DNA of 64,000 nt from Closterium sp. Naga37s-1 (GCA_947471745.1 CANJKZ010000723.1:6365001-6429000), one strand, 5' to 3'. Positions 32,389 through 44,141 are shown, counted from the first letter of the stretch. Program-made: numbers and translations. Notes: generated by a model from the letters alone, not told the origin.

Positions 32389-32980
32389 ATGCGCCACACA
32401 TCACGTCTTCGGCTCGAACCAGAACCTCCTCACGGGCTCCCCCTCTTAGTGGCTCGAAGCATCTTGCATGGATGTCGTCGCGAAACCTTCGACGCAAAAG
32501 GGAGAGCGCGTCCCTATACAAAGGAGCAGTTCCTAAAGATCTACCCCCACTGGCGTGACCCCACGAAGAAACTTACCGTGGAACAGGAAGCAGAATTGGT
32601 GCACCGCGAAGCTGAGGAACTTCGCTGAAAGAGCATCACCGAGGCACACGGCACCTTCGCATGCGCCGCATGGGGCACGGAAGAAGAAGACATCACCTCC
32701 AATGAAGGGAGGTTGGGGAAGCACTGGCGGATGGGGAACAAGCGATACTGACAGATGGGGCAACACCGGCGGCACCTGGGCTGATGCCAGCGGTGGCTGG
32801 GGCAACACAAGCGTCTGGGGCACTTCTGGCGAAGGCTGGGGAACTTCCCGCGAAGAACAAAGGGGGGAAGCTGAAGGTGAAACAGAACCTCCCGTTGTTC
32901 CTCTTCGTCGTCCCCCGCGCCTCCCTGCGCCCGCGCCACCTCCCCCTAACGTTCAGCCGCACCACGATCTCTAGGACACC
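32389..32980 (+). other. WG-repeat segment inside element K
   Basis: Two overlapping open frames lie where copia elements normally run straight from protease to pre-integrase. One (32389-32628) reads RPYTKEQFLKIYPHWR then KKLTVEQEAELVHREAEEL, a charged helical stretch with a Y-x4-F-L motif reminiscent of eIF4E-binding peptides (Y-x4-L-hydrophobic). The other (about 32555-32974) has at least six Trp-Gly pairs in about 50 residues (GGWGSTGGWG, VWGTSGEGWG) followed by a Pro-rich tail. WG repeats are known Argonaute hooks in plant and animal silencing proteins. The function here is unproven; it may be captured host sequence. Confidence 0.45.
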
Positions 32981-33209
32981 ATCAACCCCACGTTGCGCAC
33001 CCTTCGGACCTCACCCCGAGCCGCACGAACCCACCTTCTTCCCCGGAACGATTCCCGGAACCAACATTCATCTCTCTGTAATTCTCGACAGAGAATTCTT
33101 GGCACTGATGCTGACAACGGCGATCAGCGAAGAAGAAGCTGAAGAAGCATCAGTAGAACCCCCCCCCCACACCTGACAAGGACCCCGAGGTAGCGCACGC
33201 ACGCTCGCA

Positions 33210-34150
33210 TGCGCACCTCCGGACTCCGCGCTAACGATGACCTTTGGCATCAGCGCCTCAGCCATCCTGCGCGCGTAACACTGAAGAACTGCATCGAAGC
33301 TGGTGTGTTTGCGCCTGGCGCACTCTTGCACCCAGACGGCACTGAAGTGAGAAGTACGACACAGCCGCGCAACTGCACCATCTTCCCCGAAGCTGCGCTG
33401 AGTCATCAACCGTTCTCGCTGCTCGAACCTGGAACCAACCGCTACCCCAAACTGCACAAAGTGTACAGTGACTTCCTCGTCGTAGGCCATTGCGGAACCA
33501 ACGATGAGTAGTACATGCTCACCTTCGTCGATGCGGGAACATGCTACGTTTGGGTTGTGAAAGTGGAGGCACGCAACAGAGCGTACGAAGTTTTCCGACT
33601 CTGGCTAGCGCACGCGTAGCGGTAATCCGTAAAGAAGTTGAAAATTTGGCAGTCAGATGGTGCAGCGGAATTTCCCTCCCCTACCCGCACCAGCAGCAAG
33701 GCATAGCCGAGCGCACGAACCACACACTCATGACAAAGGTGCAAGCGCTGCTGAATCAATCAAAGCTTCCGCTGATGTACTGGACTTACGCGATGCACCA
33801 CGCCGTGCGGGTGCACAACCTGCTGTCAACCACCGCCATCACCGGTAACCTGTCCCCGCATCTGAAGTGGATGGGCACGAAGGGGGACACATCCATGCTC
33901 CGCGTCTAGGGATGCATGGTGCAGTATCGCCCACCAACGTCAACAATCGGGAAATTCGCAAGCCGCGCGCTCTAGGGTATCCACCTCGGCATCAGCCACA
34001 AACACAAGGTGTGGCTCATCCTGGACCTTATCAGCCAGAAGGTTACGAATGTGCGCGACGTCATGTTCTACGAGCAGCTCATCTTCGAGCAGTTCCGCGA
34101 AGACGAGCACACCAACGCAAATCGCGTCTACGCCAATGACGGACACATCT
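33210..34150 (+). pseudogene. Element K pre-integrase and integrase part
   Basis: Visible blocks: DLWHQRLSHPARVTLKNC, PKLHKVYSDFLVVGHCG (first Asp region), QQGIAERTNHTLMTKVQALL (Glu), TYAMHHAVRVHNLLSTTAITG, DTSMLRV and VRDVMFYEQLIFEQF. It is strongly decayed. Confidence 0.72.
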
Positions 34151-34639
34151 ACGCTACACCTGAGGACGAAATCGCAGCGGCCATGTGGAGCAAGACACCA
34201 GGGGCGAATTTAGAAGAGGCAATCGCCACAGCACTGATGACGACGACGACGACGACGACGATTCTCCTTGAGGAGGAATCGGCAGAGCAAGAGGAAGCAG
34301 CAGAGACGCAGCACCGCCAGCACCACGTGAACCAGAGAGCGACGACGATGACGTGCAGGAGGTCATCCCGCAGCATCGCCATGACAACACCGTTTTTGGA
34401 CAGCTTCTTGGGCTCCACACCACCACCTCAATGGCGCTACGTGTCATCGAGCCGAAGGACCCGCGCCAAGCGCTCACGGGACCACACAGCAAAGAATGGC
34501 GCGAGGCGATGGATGCAGGCGCTTAAGTCCTGCGACACTTGGGTGCTCGTCGATCGAGCAGCAATCAAGGGGAGAAGGATTATCTCCGGGAAACGGGTCT
34601 CCGCGTGAAGACCGCAGTGGATGGCACGGTCGAGTGATT

Positions 34640-35960
34640 CAAGGCGCGTTGGGTCGTACGTGGATACGACAGAGGCACGGGGTTGACTTCGACCAGACAT
34701 TTGCGCCGGTCAGCTATCACACCTCTATCAGAATTCTGCTCGCCATCGCCGCCGCGAGGCACCTGCCGCTCCGCCAAATCGACATGAAGAATGCATTCCC
34801 TTACGTATTAGTGGATGCGGTAATTTACGTAGAGCAGCCATACATCTATGGCGAAGGAGATTCTCGCGTGTGCCAGCGGCGAAAATCTCCCTATGGGATC
34901 AAACATGCGCCAAGGTTGTGGCAGTAGTATTTGCACAACATCCTGCTCAAGATAGGCTTCAAGCAACTGCCCCACGATCCCGGGATGTACCGCCACGATT
35001 TCCGCGGCGAATACATCATGTGCACGGTCTATGTCGACGACCTCATCTACACGGGGTCAAGCAACGAGCTGCTCGAACAGTTCGAAAGGAACCTAGCGGG
35101 ATGCGTCGACATTACCTGCAACCACGACGTGAAGCATTTCTAGGGCCTCAATACCTCATATGCGGCAGAAGCTATTCATCGCTCAAGCTGCTAAGTACGC
35201 AGAAGAACTTGGCAAACGCTTCAAAATCAGGGCTTGCACCACTCTCCACCCCTTACCGCACTCCCGGACCGGACCACAAGCCTGACAAAAAATTCCTATC
35301 CCCCCTCTGGACTCCAGACTTACTAGCAGCAGCTACGATGTCTGCTCTTCGCTTCTGTCACCTGCAGGCCCGACCTCTCGTACATCGCGAGCCAACTGGC
35401 TCAGTACTCACGCAAGCCAACGGCTGAGAATCTCCTCGATCTTCAGCGCGCTCTGCAATTTTTCATCTCCACGCCCAATGCCGGGCTCTGCTACTCCACA
35501 GTCCCCACCGCGTCCTTCAACCTCATCGGCTACGTGGACGCCGATTACGCTGCTGATCCCGACAATCGACGGTCCAGAACCGGCTTTCTGTTTCGCCTTG
35601 AGCCTAGCGGGCCCATCTCCTGGAACTCATAGAAGCATGAGCTGGTTGCCCTGTCATCAACAGAAGCTGATTTCAACGCTGCAACAGCAGCCGTTCGCGA
35701 AGGACAGGAGTTGCTGTATTCCAGCTTCGCTGAACTTCCGCCTGCACTGCGACAACCAGAGCGCGATTAGAATCGCAAACAAGCCAGAATTCGTCAACCG
35801 CACCAAACATTTTGCGCTGCGATACTTCTTCGTCAAAGACGAAGTCGACAAGGGCAAGGTTGACTTGACTTACTGCCCCACGGTTGACATGGCGGCTGAC
35901 TTCCTCACGAAGCGCCTGCCACGTCAGCAGTACAAGCACTGCTCCGAACTCATCGGAGAA
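34640..35960 (+). pseudogene. Element K RT and RNase H part
   Basis: RT: GVDFDQTFAPVSYHTSIRIL, LPLRQIDMKNAF, KSPYGIKHAPRLW, ILLKIGFKQLPHDPGMYR, then catalytic YVDDLIYTGS near 35031. RNase H: LHCDNQSAIRIANKPEF, RTKHFALRYFFV and DMAADFLTKRLPRQQ. Several breaks. Confidence 0.78.
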
Positions 35961-35983
35961 GTCAAGCAGGTCAGGACCATCTA

Positions 35984-36122
35984 TGTGAGAAGTAGCAGTA
36001 CAAAGTTAGAAACAGAAAAGAGGGGTTTCACTAGCAGCAGTTGGGATACATATAGCAAACCCTAACTGGGTTGTACCCGCTATAGAGCACCCCACTACAG
36101 GCTAGATAATAACATTCTGACA
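35984..36122 (-). repeat. 3' LTR of element L
   Basis: 139 bp. The ~91 bases at the right are nearly identical to the 5' LTR; the left ~48 bases (LTR end on the minus strand) resemble element C instead. Confidence 0.87.
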
Positions 36123-36779
36123 CACCCCCATAGCCAAAGTGGGGTGTAATCAGCACAATGAGCAGGCATAGCAGGAGTTCACAATAATAAGCAAAGCTAG
36201 AGGTAATCACAGCGGGCAAGTGAGGAGGAGGAGGAACTGTGGAAGGAGAGAAGATGGGAGGCAACGACTGAAGCTGCAGAGGCACGGGCACAGGAGCGGC
36301 TGACTCAGTGGCTACCGAAGCAAGGGCGACGGACTACTGGAGTGACTGGTTCCGCGGCTAAGACGAGCGGCAGGAGCAACGGACCCACTGGCGACTGGTG
36401 CAACAGGCTCACTGGCTACCGAAGCAAGGGCGACGGACTACAGGCGCTGCAGGCGACACGACAGCTACCTCCACACAACCTCCTCCAACTGACCCACACC
36501 CTTGACACACACCCCCTGCTGAACCCCTAACTCCACTCCCACGTCACCCCCCTAGCGCCATTCCCCTCGGCTCCCACACCTCCACCCCCCTCAGCAGCAG
36601 CTGCAGCAGTGGGAGACGAACAAGGAGGTGGGGAGAGGGAAGGGGAGTACCCACACCGCGCACCCCCATGCTCGCCACCCCACACCCCCCACCACCGCAG
36701 ATCGCACGACGGCACGAGAGTAATGGGCAGCACGGGGGGGGGGACGGGACAGGAAGGGGCCGCGAGCGCCTAGCCAGGG

Positions 36780-37230
36780 CGCCGCAACGGACCAGCAGGG
36801 GCCGCGCGCGGCTTGCCAGGGCGCCGTGACGGTCCTGCAGGAGCCGCGCGCGCCTGGCCAGGGCGCCGCGACGAAACAGCAGGGGCCGCGCGCGCTTGGC
36901 CAGGGCGCCGCGACGAAACAGCAGGGGCCGCGCGCGCCATGCCAGGGCGCCGCGACAGGACGGGCGGGGAGCGCGCGCTGCCCCCCAAGGCGCCACGACG
37001 GACGGGCGGGGGCCGCGCGTTGCCCCCAAGGGCGCGACGACGGACGGGCAGGGGCCGAGCGCGCTGCCCCCAAGGCGCCACGACGGACGGGCGGGGAGCG
37101 CGCGCTGCCCCCCAGGGCGCCACGACGGACGGGCAGGGGACGCGCGCGCCTCGCCAGGGCGGCACAACGGACGGACGGGGGGGCGCGCGCGCCTCGCCAG
37201 GAAGAAAAAGGGCCGCGCGCCCCCCGGGCG
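36780..37230 (-). repeat. GC-rich tandem repeats in the element L leader
   Basis: Units of roughly 45 bases built on ccagggcgccgcgacgaaac and aggggccgcgcgcg. They match in kind, on the opposite strand, the C leader at 13880-14220. They create long open frames on both strands with no gene content. Confidence 0.8.
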
Positions 37231-37366
37231 CGCGCCACACAGGGAAACCGGAACAACAATTCGGCAGGAAGAAAGGGTAGCGCGCCCGGGGCGCGCGACA
37301 GCAGTAGAGCAGCGGAAGCATTAGGTGGTGGGCCCACCCACAGGATCGACCCAAGGGGGTCGACCT

Positions 37367-37378
37367 GCTCTGAAACCA
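37367..37378 (-). promoter_or_regulatory. Primer-binding site of element L
   Basis: Minus-strand TGGTTTCAGAGC directly next to the LTR end, the same variant as in element D. Confidence 0.84.
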
Positions 37379-37510
37379 TGTTAAAGAACGAGGAATGATA
37401 ACAGAAGAAGAGGTTTCACTAGCAGCAGTTGGGATACATATAGCAAACCCTAACTGGGTTGTACCTGCTATAGAGCACCCCACTACAGGCTAGATAATAA
37501 CATTCTGACA
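37379..37510 (-). repeat. 5' LTR of element L
   Basis: 132 bp, starting TGTCAGAATG and ending ...TTAACA on the minus strand; followed by ATCTA. Confidence 0.87.
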
Positions 37511-37589
37511 ATCTACAGCTAGGAGAGAAGGGGGGTGTTACGAATAGTGAAATGAGAAAAGGCACTATGCATTCCCCCCCTCAAAGCTG

Positions 37590-37681
37590 GGTGGCGTCAG
37601 ATACACCCTGCTTGACAAGATAGTCCTTGAGAGCACGGCGTGCATTGCCCATATCAGCTTCCGCAACCCAACTGTCCTCAG
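37590..37681 (-). pseudogene. Gypsy N, C-terminal half of the chromodomain
   Basis: EDSWVAEADMGNARRALKDY is the end of a chromodomain (Trp and acidic residues typical). Its other half lies beyond element M at 44142. Chromodomains steer integration to marked chromatin in chromoviruses. Confidence 0.75.
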
Positions 37682-38500
37682 TGTTATAGTCACAATAGGC
37701 TTGAATGTGCCTAAAACGAAAGATAGAGAGCACAGACGGATTTCTGCACAGCGGCTTCAAACGTTGATAGCGTTCTGCTCACAGCTGCAAATGACTTGAT
37801 TCAAATTGGATCTGGAGCGTCTTTACGTCGTCTACAATTATCAATTTAGATTGCACGATTTGATAAAGAATTGACGACACAGCATCGGTTTGAACGAACG
37901 GTACTATGGCAGCCACTATAGTCTTAGAACACAAGATAGGAAGAGTTACGAGTTGGGAATGACTCCCAGCTCCTACAAACCCCAAGAGCCGAGGTACAGT
38001 GATGTGGAACAGTGCCACACTATCCCCAACCACGAAGGGTCTCGAAACTACCCTTCACTAGGGCCTACACCAAGTGAAATGTTACACTACACAAAGTCAT
38101 GTAACTATCTTCAATATCTTGTGGTGTACCCTTTTGGCAAGCTTCGAAATCACTTGAGGCTTGACACCAAGGCTCGGGCTCTTCATCACAAACTCATCCT
38201 TGAGTTCTTGATGGGTCTGCTGCACACACCTGCGACACGCCGAACGTTCGACACAGGACAAAATAGAAACCGCGCACGACAAAATAGAAACCGCGCGCGA
38301 GACACAAACGACCGCGTAACACGCGTCTAGCGATAACTCGCTGTTGACTCGACACACACACTCGACATCATGACTCAACATTCACACACAATTATAAGCA
38401 TGAAATATATATTATCCCATGCCCTCATACCATTCCATACACACACACATTCACGCACACGGACAACAAGCCGAGTGCAAACCGTAGGGTTGCACCAACA
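37682..38500 (-). repeat. 3' LTR of element M
   Basis: 819 bp; minus strand starts TGTTGGTGCAACC and ends CTATAACA. The polypurine run is at 38501-38511. A ~22-base unit (aaaatagaaaccgcgc) is duplicated near 38262-38302. Confidence 0.94.
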
Positions 38501-38541
38501 AACTCCCCCTTGGATTGTTGGCCTTAGGATATGTTGCTCTC

Positions 38542-41510
38542 TCAGTTCAGAGCCATCCCAGCCAGCGTGCAACACTTCCAATGCTGCTGCTCCACCAGCC
38601 TCTTGGTCATCATGTCAGCCGGCTGCCCCGTGGTCTTCACGTAGCGCAACTCAACTTCACCCGCGGTTACCATGCTCCTCGTCCAATGCCACTTCACCCT
38701 CATGTGCTTCGTGAGTCCATGCAACACAGGGTTCTTAGCAAGAGCAATGGCACCCTGGCTGTCACAGTACAGTGGGGTAGGTCCTTGCTGCTCCTCCCCC
38801 AATTCAGCCAACAAACGCCGCTGCCACACAATCTCCCGTACGGCACGGAAGAGTGCCATGTACTCGGACTCCACCGAGCTCAAAGCTTGGTCAACCTGCT
38901 TCTTGCTCTCCCAAGCAGTTGGGCCTCCACCAACACAGCATATGAAGCCTCCCACACTTGTCATGTCCTCTGGTTCTGATGCATATGAAGCATCCGAGTA
39001 GGCGGTGAGGAACAAACGCCCGGGTTCAACACCATCCGCGCCCTTTTGGCGCCTTTGTGCCGCCGCCGAGTATTGCAGCCCAACGGTCGGTGTTTGGCCA
39101 AGATACTTGGCCACCCTCATTCCAGCTGCTACCTGCTCCTCATTAGGGCATTGCACAACCCTAGCCAGCTGCCCGGTAGCAAACGCGACGTCCGGTCGGG
39201 TGTTTACCGCCGCATACATGAGGCTGCCCACCAACGAGTGAAATCGGCGCCTCTCCTCTTCACCAACGCTCTCCTCCTCTGGTCCCTTCACACACTTGAA
39301 CCCAGAGGGAAAGGGTGTAGCCACATGGCCTTCACTCTGCCCAAAGTTGGCAGCCAATGCCTCCAGGTACTTTCGTTGATGCACCCGCATGCACCGCTTC
39401 TCCACATCTCGTTCGATGTGGAGCCCAAGGTAGAAGCTCACGTCACCAAGGGCCTTGCACTTGAACTTGTCTTGAAGCTTCAGCATCACCTCCTTCACAA
39501 GGTCAGAAGAGGGTGAGAAAATGAGGATGTCATCCACATAAACCACCATGAAACTCCTCTGCTCCCCCTCGCCAAGCATGAACAAGGAGTGATCGGCCGT
39601 TGAGGGAGTGAAGCCGATCCCCTCCAACACTTCGCGCAGCTTCATGTACCATTGCCTAGGGGCCTGCTTCAGCCCATAGAGGGCCTTCTTCAGCTTCCAC
39701 ACTCTGCCACTACCATCATCAAACCCCTCTGGCTGCGCCATAAAAATCTCCTCCTCAAGGATGCCGTTAAGGAATGCCGTTACGATGTCCATTTGCTTTA
39801 CTACCCATCCTTTGATGGCGGCTCCCGCGAATAGGGTTCGCAGCGTCGTCGGCTTCACCACAGGGGCAAACAGCTCCTTGAAGTCCACCTTCTCCTTCTG
39901 CTGGTACCCCTTGGCTATAAGCCTAGACTTGTAGCGCTCGATCTTGCCGTCGGCATCCGACTTGATTTTGAAGAGCCACTTGGACGTTATCGCCGTACGC
40001 CCCTCCAGTAGCTCCACCAATTCAAACGTGTCATTCTCCTCGATGCTCTTCAGCTCACTCTCCATGGCCTTCTTCCACTCCTCAGCATCACTACTCTCCA
40101 AAGCCTCCTTGAGAGTTGCTGGTTCTCCCGGCATCTCCACCGGAGAGAAGAACGCGAAGGCACACTCCTCATAGTCACTCTCCTCGTCGTCTCCGACCAT
40201 CATTGCCGCTCCGGCCAGGGCTGTCTTGCCCTGCTTTCCCGGCGCATCATAGGTCAGCCTATTAGGGGGTTGAACTCTCCTCTTCCCCCTTCCTTCCTCC
40301 TCAGCTGCAGGGACTTGAAGGCCTTGGCGTTGCTGCGGTGTGGCTCGAATCCATGGAGCACTCGTAGTACGGGAAGGAATTGACGGTGCACGCTCGCTCA
40401 CTTGCTGCACCTCCTCCTCTTCTTCCTCTGCATCATTGGCCTCCTCTCCCCCATTCACAAGGGAGGATTGCCTTGTGGTTGTGCTGCCGCTGCTCAGCTC
40501 CAAAGGCAGCTCCACATGCTCCAAACCGGAACTCTTCACCTCCCCAAACCGCACGCCTATCTTCGCCTCATTCTCCGCCTTCCAATCCTTGTACATGAAG
40601 TTCTCCATGAACTTGCAGTCCCTGCTCACCAAGAACTTCTTGGTGAATGGGTCCCAAAGAAGCCATCCCTTGCTGTTTTGAGCCATGCCCAAGTGCACGG
40701 CCCACACCGCCTTGACACCAAGCTTGTTGTGCCGAAGATGCTTAGGCACGAGCGCCATGCACATGCACCCGAACACCCGAAGCATATCCACCTTTGGCTT
40801 CCTTCCTAGCCACTCCACATAGGGCACCCATTTGTCTGCTCCCACATGAGTCAAGGCTCTGTTCTTGGCCACACACGCGCTCCGCACCGCATCAGGCCAG
40901 AAATAGTCGGGTAGCCCGGCTTCAATGAGCAACCCGCGTGCCGCCTCCGTGATTGTGCGGTTCGCTCGCTCGGCGATGCCGTTCATTGCAGGGGAGTATG
41001 GCATGGTGAGGGAGTGCCGAATACCATTCTTCTTCAGCCACAACCCAAACTCCTTGCTCAGGAACTCTCCCCCTCGATCGGTGCGGATTGACTTGACTAG
41101 ACGGTCTTGTTGCCGCTCCACCATCGGGAACCAATCCGTCTTCAACGTTTCAGCCACGTCGCTCTTCTTGGCCAGCACGTACACCCAAGTCATGCGGGTG
41201 TAGACGTCGACAATGGTGAGAAAATACTCAGCTCCAGCAGCTCCAAGCTTCAGGGGGCCCACCACGTCCATCACCACCTCATCAAGCGGTGCCTTTGCCG
41301 TTGCCTCCGAACTAGGGAACGGAAACCGGGTGAACTTGGCTTGAATGCACGTCGGGCAGCCAAGCACCTCATCGGGCTCCCCCTTCACACGTATGCCAGC
41401 AACCATCTCATTCTTCACTAGCTGCTGCAAGATGGGCAGGGCCACATGCCCCATGCGCCGATGCAAGGTGAGCCAATCACACTCCCCCGTAGCCGAAGTT
41501 GGATTGGAGA
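38542..41510 (-). CDS. Element M pol region: integrase, RT, RNase H
   Basis: A long open stretch. Pre-integrase HRRMGHVALPILQQL and CPTCIQAKFTRFPFP bind zinc. Integrase core: VMDVVGPLKLGAAGAEYF, IRTDRGGEFLSKEFG, SPAMNGIAERANRTI. RT: KWLFKIKSDADGKIERYK, LIAKGYQQKEKVDFKELF, MDIVTAFLNG, LYGLKQAPRQWYMKL and catalytic YVDDILIFS. RNase H: SSVESEYMALFRAVREI, LYCDSQGAIALAKNP, QPADMMTKRL near the end. The family order and length are those of a complete copia pol. It is an element gene, not a host gene. Confidence 0.93.
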
Positions 41511-42069
41511 ATGTCGCGCTCGCAATAGCGCCCCACATACTCTCTCCCTAGTCCTCCTCCGCTGCTGCCTCTAGGTTCTCCTCACCCTTTTGCTGCTCCT
41601 TGGTTGCTGCACCACTCTCCTTAGGTTCACTGAACTTGCTGGTCCCTCCAGGTTTGCTCTTCTTGAGCTCATTCTCCTTAGCGCGACCGTTCGCGCCATC
41701 GTCGCTACCGACCGCTCCATCCTTGGTGCTGATGCTTGCTGCCACTTGCCTCTCCTTAGGCATAGGGACCACTGGGATCTGCCACATCTCGTTGTAGACA
41801 TCCCTGTCCTCATGAAGGTCCCAAAGAATTCGATCGCCAAGCCTTGCGGTGTAGGTCTTGGCTCCCTTCGAGTTCGTGTCCATGCCGGCCTTTGCCAACC
41901 GCCGCACGGAAATCAGGTTTGCAGCAAGGCTGGGCACCCAAAGCACGTTCTTGAGGCCCACCATCTTCCCATCAGCACCCTTGAACATGGCCTTGCCCAT
42001 GCCTTTCACCTCTGCTCGCTGCCCCAAAGCCGATGTGACATGCTTCACCAAGAACTGGGCGAGGTGTCA

Positions 42070-43290
42070 TGCTATAGGTAGCGCCACTATCAATCACCCA
42101 ATAGTCCAGGGGGTGTAGGGTCACCTTCCCCACAGCTGCTGGCTCCTCAAAGCCTTCATCCTTCTCTGGACCAGCCGGTACTTGCGTCGACACGAAGTAG
42201 AATAGACCCGGGTATCGATCGTCGCTCGGGTCCTTGTCGTTGTCTCCGCTCTTCATGTTTGCAGCTCCGCCACCGCGACCGCCACGGCCTCCACGGCCTC
42301 GTCCTCTCCCTCCTCCTGCTCCTCTACCCTCTTGGCCTTGAGCAGGGGTCCAACCATCAGGAAGTTTGTAGCAGTCGCGCCACATGTGTCCGCTCTTGTG
42401 GCAATAGTGACACTCGCCGTCGAATCGGCCGCGACCGCGTCCGTAGCTCTTGTCGTCGCTGCCGTAACCGCCACTCCCGCGGCCTCCGCCGAAGTTGCTG
42501 CCACCAAACCTTCCTCCCCCTCGTCCTCTTCCTCTTCCTCGACCATATCCACGGCCGATGCTCGCTGCCCCAGCGCCATCCGCACTCGCCAACTCACGGC
42601 GGCGGAAATCCTCTTGAAGGATAGCTCGCTTCACGTCTTCAAGCGAGAGGCGGGGCAAGTCGCGATTAAGGTTGATGATGAGCGAGGACCATGACTCTGG
42701 GAGTAAGGCCAGCAACTTGGTCTTCTTTTGGAGCTCACTGTAGTTCAAATCAGCTCCCTCAAGCCGCGTCAACAAGTCGAAGAATTTCTGCACCCCTTCT
42801 TCAACCGCTTCGTTTTCTTCAATTCGTAGTGCCGCCATTTGCCGTTCCAATACCACCGCTACCGCCGCTGTTGCAGGAGCATGTACACCCTTGAGAGCAG
42901 CCCATGCCTTTGGTCCTTTCTCTGGTTCACGCTGGAATGGCTTGATGTGACGGATCTGACTGCTCCCCAACGCTTGCCCAAGTAAGAGATAGCCTTGTGC
43001 GCTCTTCCGCACCCACGGGCTCTTCTCCGGGTCGTTCTCGGGGCGCTTCTCCGTTCCTTCCATCACCTCCAGCAGGTCATAGTGGTCAAAGATGTTCTCC
43101 ATCTTGAAGGACCATTCAGCAAAGTTGTCACCGTTGAACTTGTCAAGCCCAAACACCCTAGGCTCATCCCTAGGTGGGCCAAGACTTGGTTGCATGGGCG
43201 CCATGGCTGAATCACGGGGTTGGCCTTGAGCTTGAGCTTCTCCACTGCCACCAGCACCTCTGCCACCCCTTTCCTCAGGTCCAGACATTG
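42070..43290 (-). CDS. Element M gag and start of protease
   Basis: Gag begins MSGPEERGGRGAGGS near 43288, with VFGLDKFNGDNFAEWSFKM, LLEVMEGTEKRPEND, LLGQALGSSQIRHIKP and LLALLPESWSSLIINLNRDL typical of copia gag. A Gly/Arg-rich stretch leads to the zinc knuckle CHYCHKSGHMWRDC. The protease motif DYWVIDSGATYSMT is at the end (near 42090). It would form particles and bind element RNA. Confidence 0.9.
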
Positions 43291-43308
43291 TCGAAACTGC
43301 TCCAAGGG

Positions 43309-43320
43309 GCTCTGATACCA
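43309..43320 (-). promoter_or_regulatory. Primer-binding site of element M
   Basis: Minus-strand TGGTATCAGAGC next to the 5' LTR. Confidence 0.9.
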
Positions 43321-43322
43321 CT

Positions 43323-44141
43323 TTTTATAGTCACAATAGGCTTGAATGTGCCTAAAACGAAAGATAGAGAGCACAGACGGATTTCTGCACAGCGGCTTCA
43401 AACGTTGATAGCGTTCTGCTCACAGCTGCAAATGACTTGATTCAAATTGGATCTGGAGCGTCTTCACGTCGTCTACAATTATCAATTTAGATTGCACGAT
43501 TTGATAAAGAATTGACGACACAGCGTCGGTTTGAACGAACGGTACTATGGCAGCCACTATAGTCTTAGAACACAAGATAGGAAGAGTTACGAGTTGGGAA
43601 TGACTCCCAGCTCCTACAAACCCCAAGAGCCGAGGTACAGTGATGTGGAACAGTGCCACACTGTCCCCAACCACGAAGGGTCTCGAAACTACCCTTCACT
43701 AGGGCCTACACCAAGTGAAATGTTACACTACACAAAGTAATGTAACTATCTTCAATATCTTGAGGTGTACCCTTTTGGCGAGCTTCGAAATCACTTGAGG
43801 CTTGACACCAAGGCTCGGGCTCTTCATCACAAACTCATCCTTGAGTTCTTGATGGGTCTGCTGCACACACCTGCGACACGCCGAACGTTCGACACAGGAC
43901 AAAATAGAATCCGCGCACGACAAAATAGAAACCGCGCGCGAGACACAAACGACCACGTAACACGCGTCTAGCGATAACTCGCTATTGACTCGACACACAC
44001 ACTCGACATCATGACTCAACATTCACACACAATTATAAGCATGAAATATATATTATCCCATGCCCTCATACCATTCCATACACACACACATTCACGCACA
44101 CGGACAACAAGCCGAGTGCAAACCGTAGGGTTGCACCAACA
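43323..44141 (-). repeat. 5' LTR of element M
   Basis: 819 bp, about 99% identical to 37682-38500; followed by CTCAG. Confidence 0.94.

Larger units (their letters stand above)
35984..37510 (-). mobile_element. Non-coding copia-like element L
   Basis: A 1.5-kb element with an LTR at each end, a primer site, GC-rich repeated leader, a hairpin polypurine tract and a perfect target duplication ATCTA (35979-35983 and 37511-37515). It has no gag or pol part and never shows one. The LTR core and the hairpin CCCCACTTTGGCTATGGGG match those of the coding A/B/D/P family, so it probably used their proteins, much as TRIM or LARD elements do. It is inserted in element K after RNase H. Confidence 0.88.
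31756..37534 (+). mobile_element. Old copia element K, split by element L
   Basis: The most decayed copia element in the window, from a fourth clade. Parts in order: protease tail and pre-integrase start (about 31800-32150), a foreign-looking segment (about 32150-33200), pre-integrase (DLWHQRLSHPARVTL near 33240), integrase (33450-34150), RT (34640-35150), RNase H (35500-35960). L occupies 35984-37510, and a polypurine run ctaggagagaagggggg (about 37518-37534) follows. More than ten breaks. The 5' end is missing. Confidence 0.8.
37682..44141 (-). mobile_element. Copia element M, nearly whole
   Basis: A 6.5-kb copia element of the F/H clade with two 819-bp LTRs, primer site, gag, protease, integrase, RT, RNase H and polypurine tract. 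A perfect target duplication CTCAG flanks it (37677-37681 and 44142-44146). I count about ten differences between the LTRs (near 1.2%), so it is young. The integrase to RNase H stretch is open over nearly 1000 residues and gag is open; only about two breaks seem present overall. It lies in the chromodomain of N. Confidence 0.95.

Noticed and set aside
32150-33200. An envelope-like or extra structural gene in element K
   Set aside because: No signal peptide, membrane segment or glycoprotein pattern; only WG repeats and a charged helix are seen.
36813-37400. Several overlapping open frames of 140-190 residues, Arg/Gly/Ala-rich, in the L leader
   Set aside because: They arise on both strands from GC-rich tandem repeats with few stop codons and have no domain; the same occurs in the C, P, Q and R leaders.
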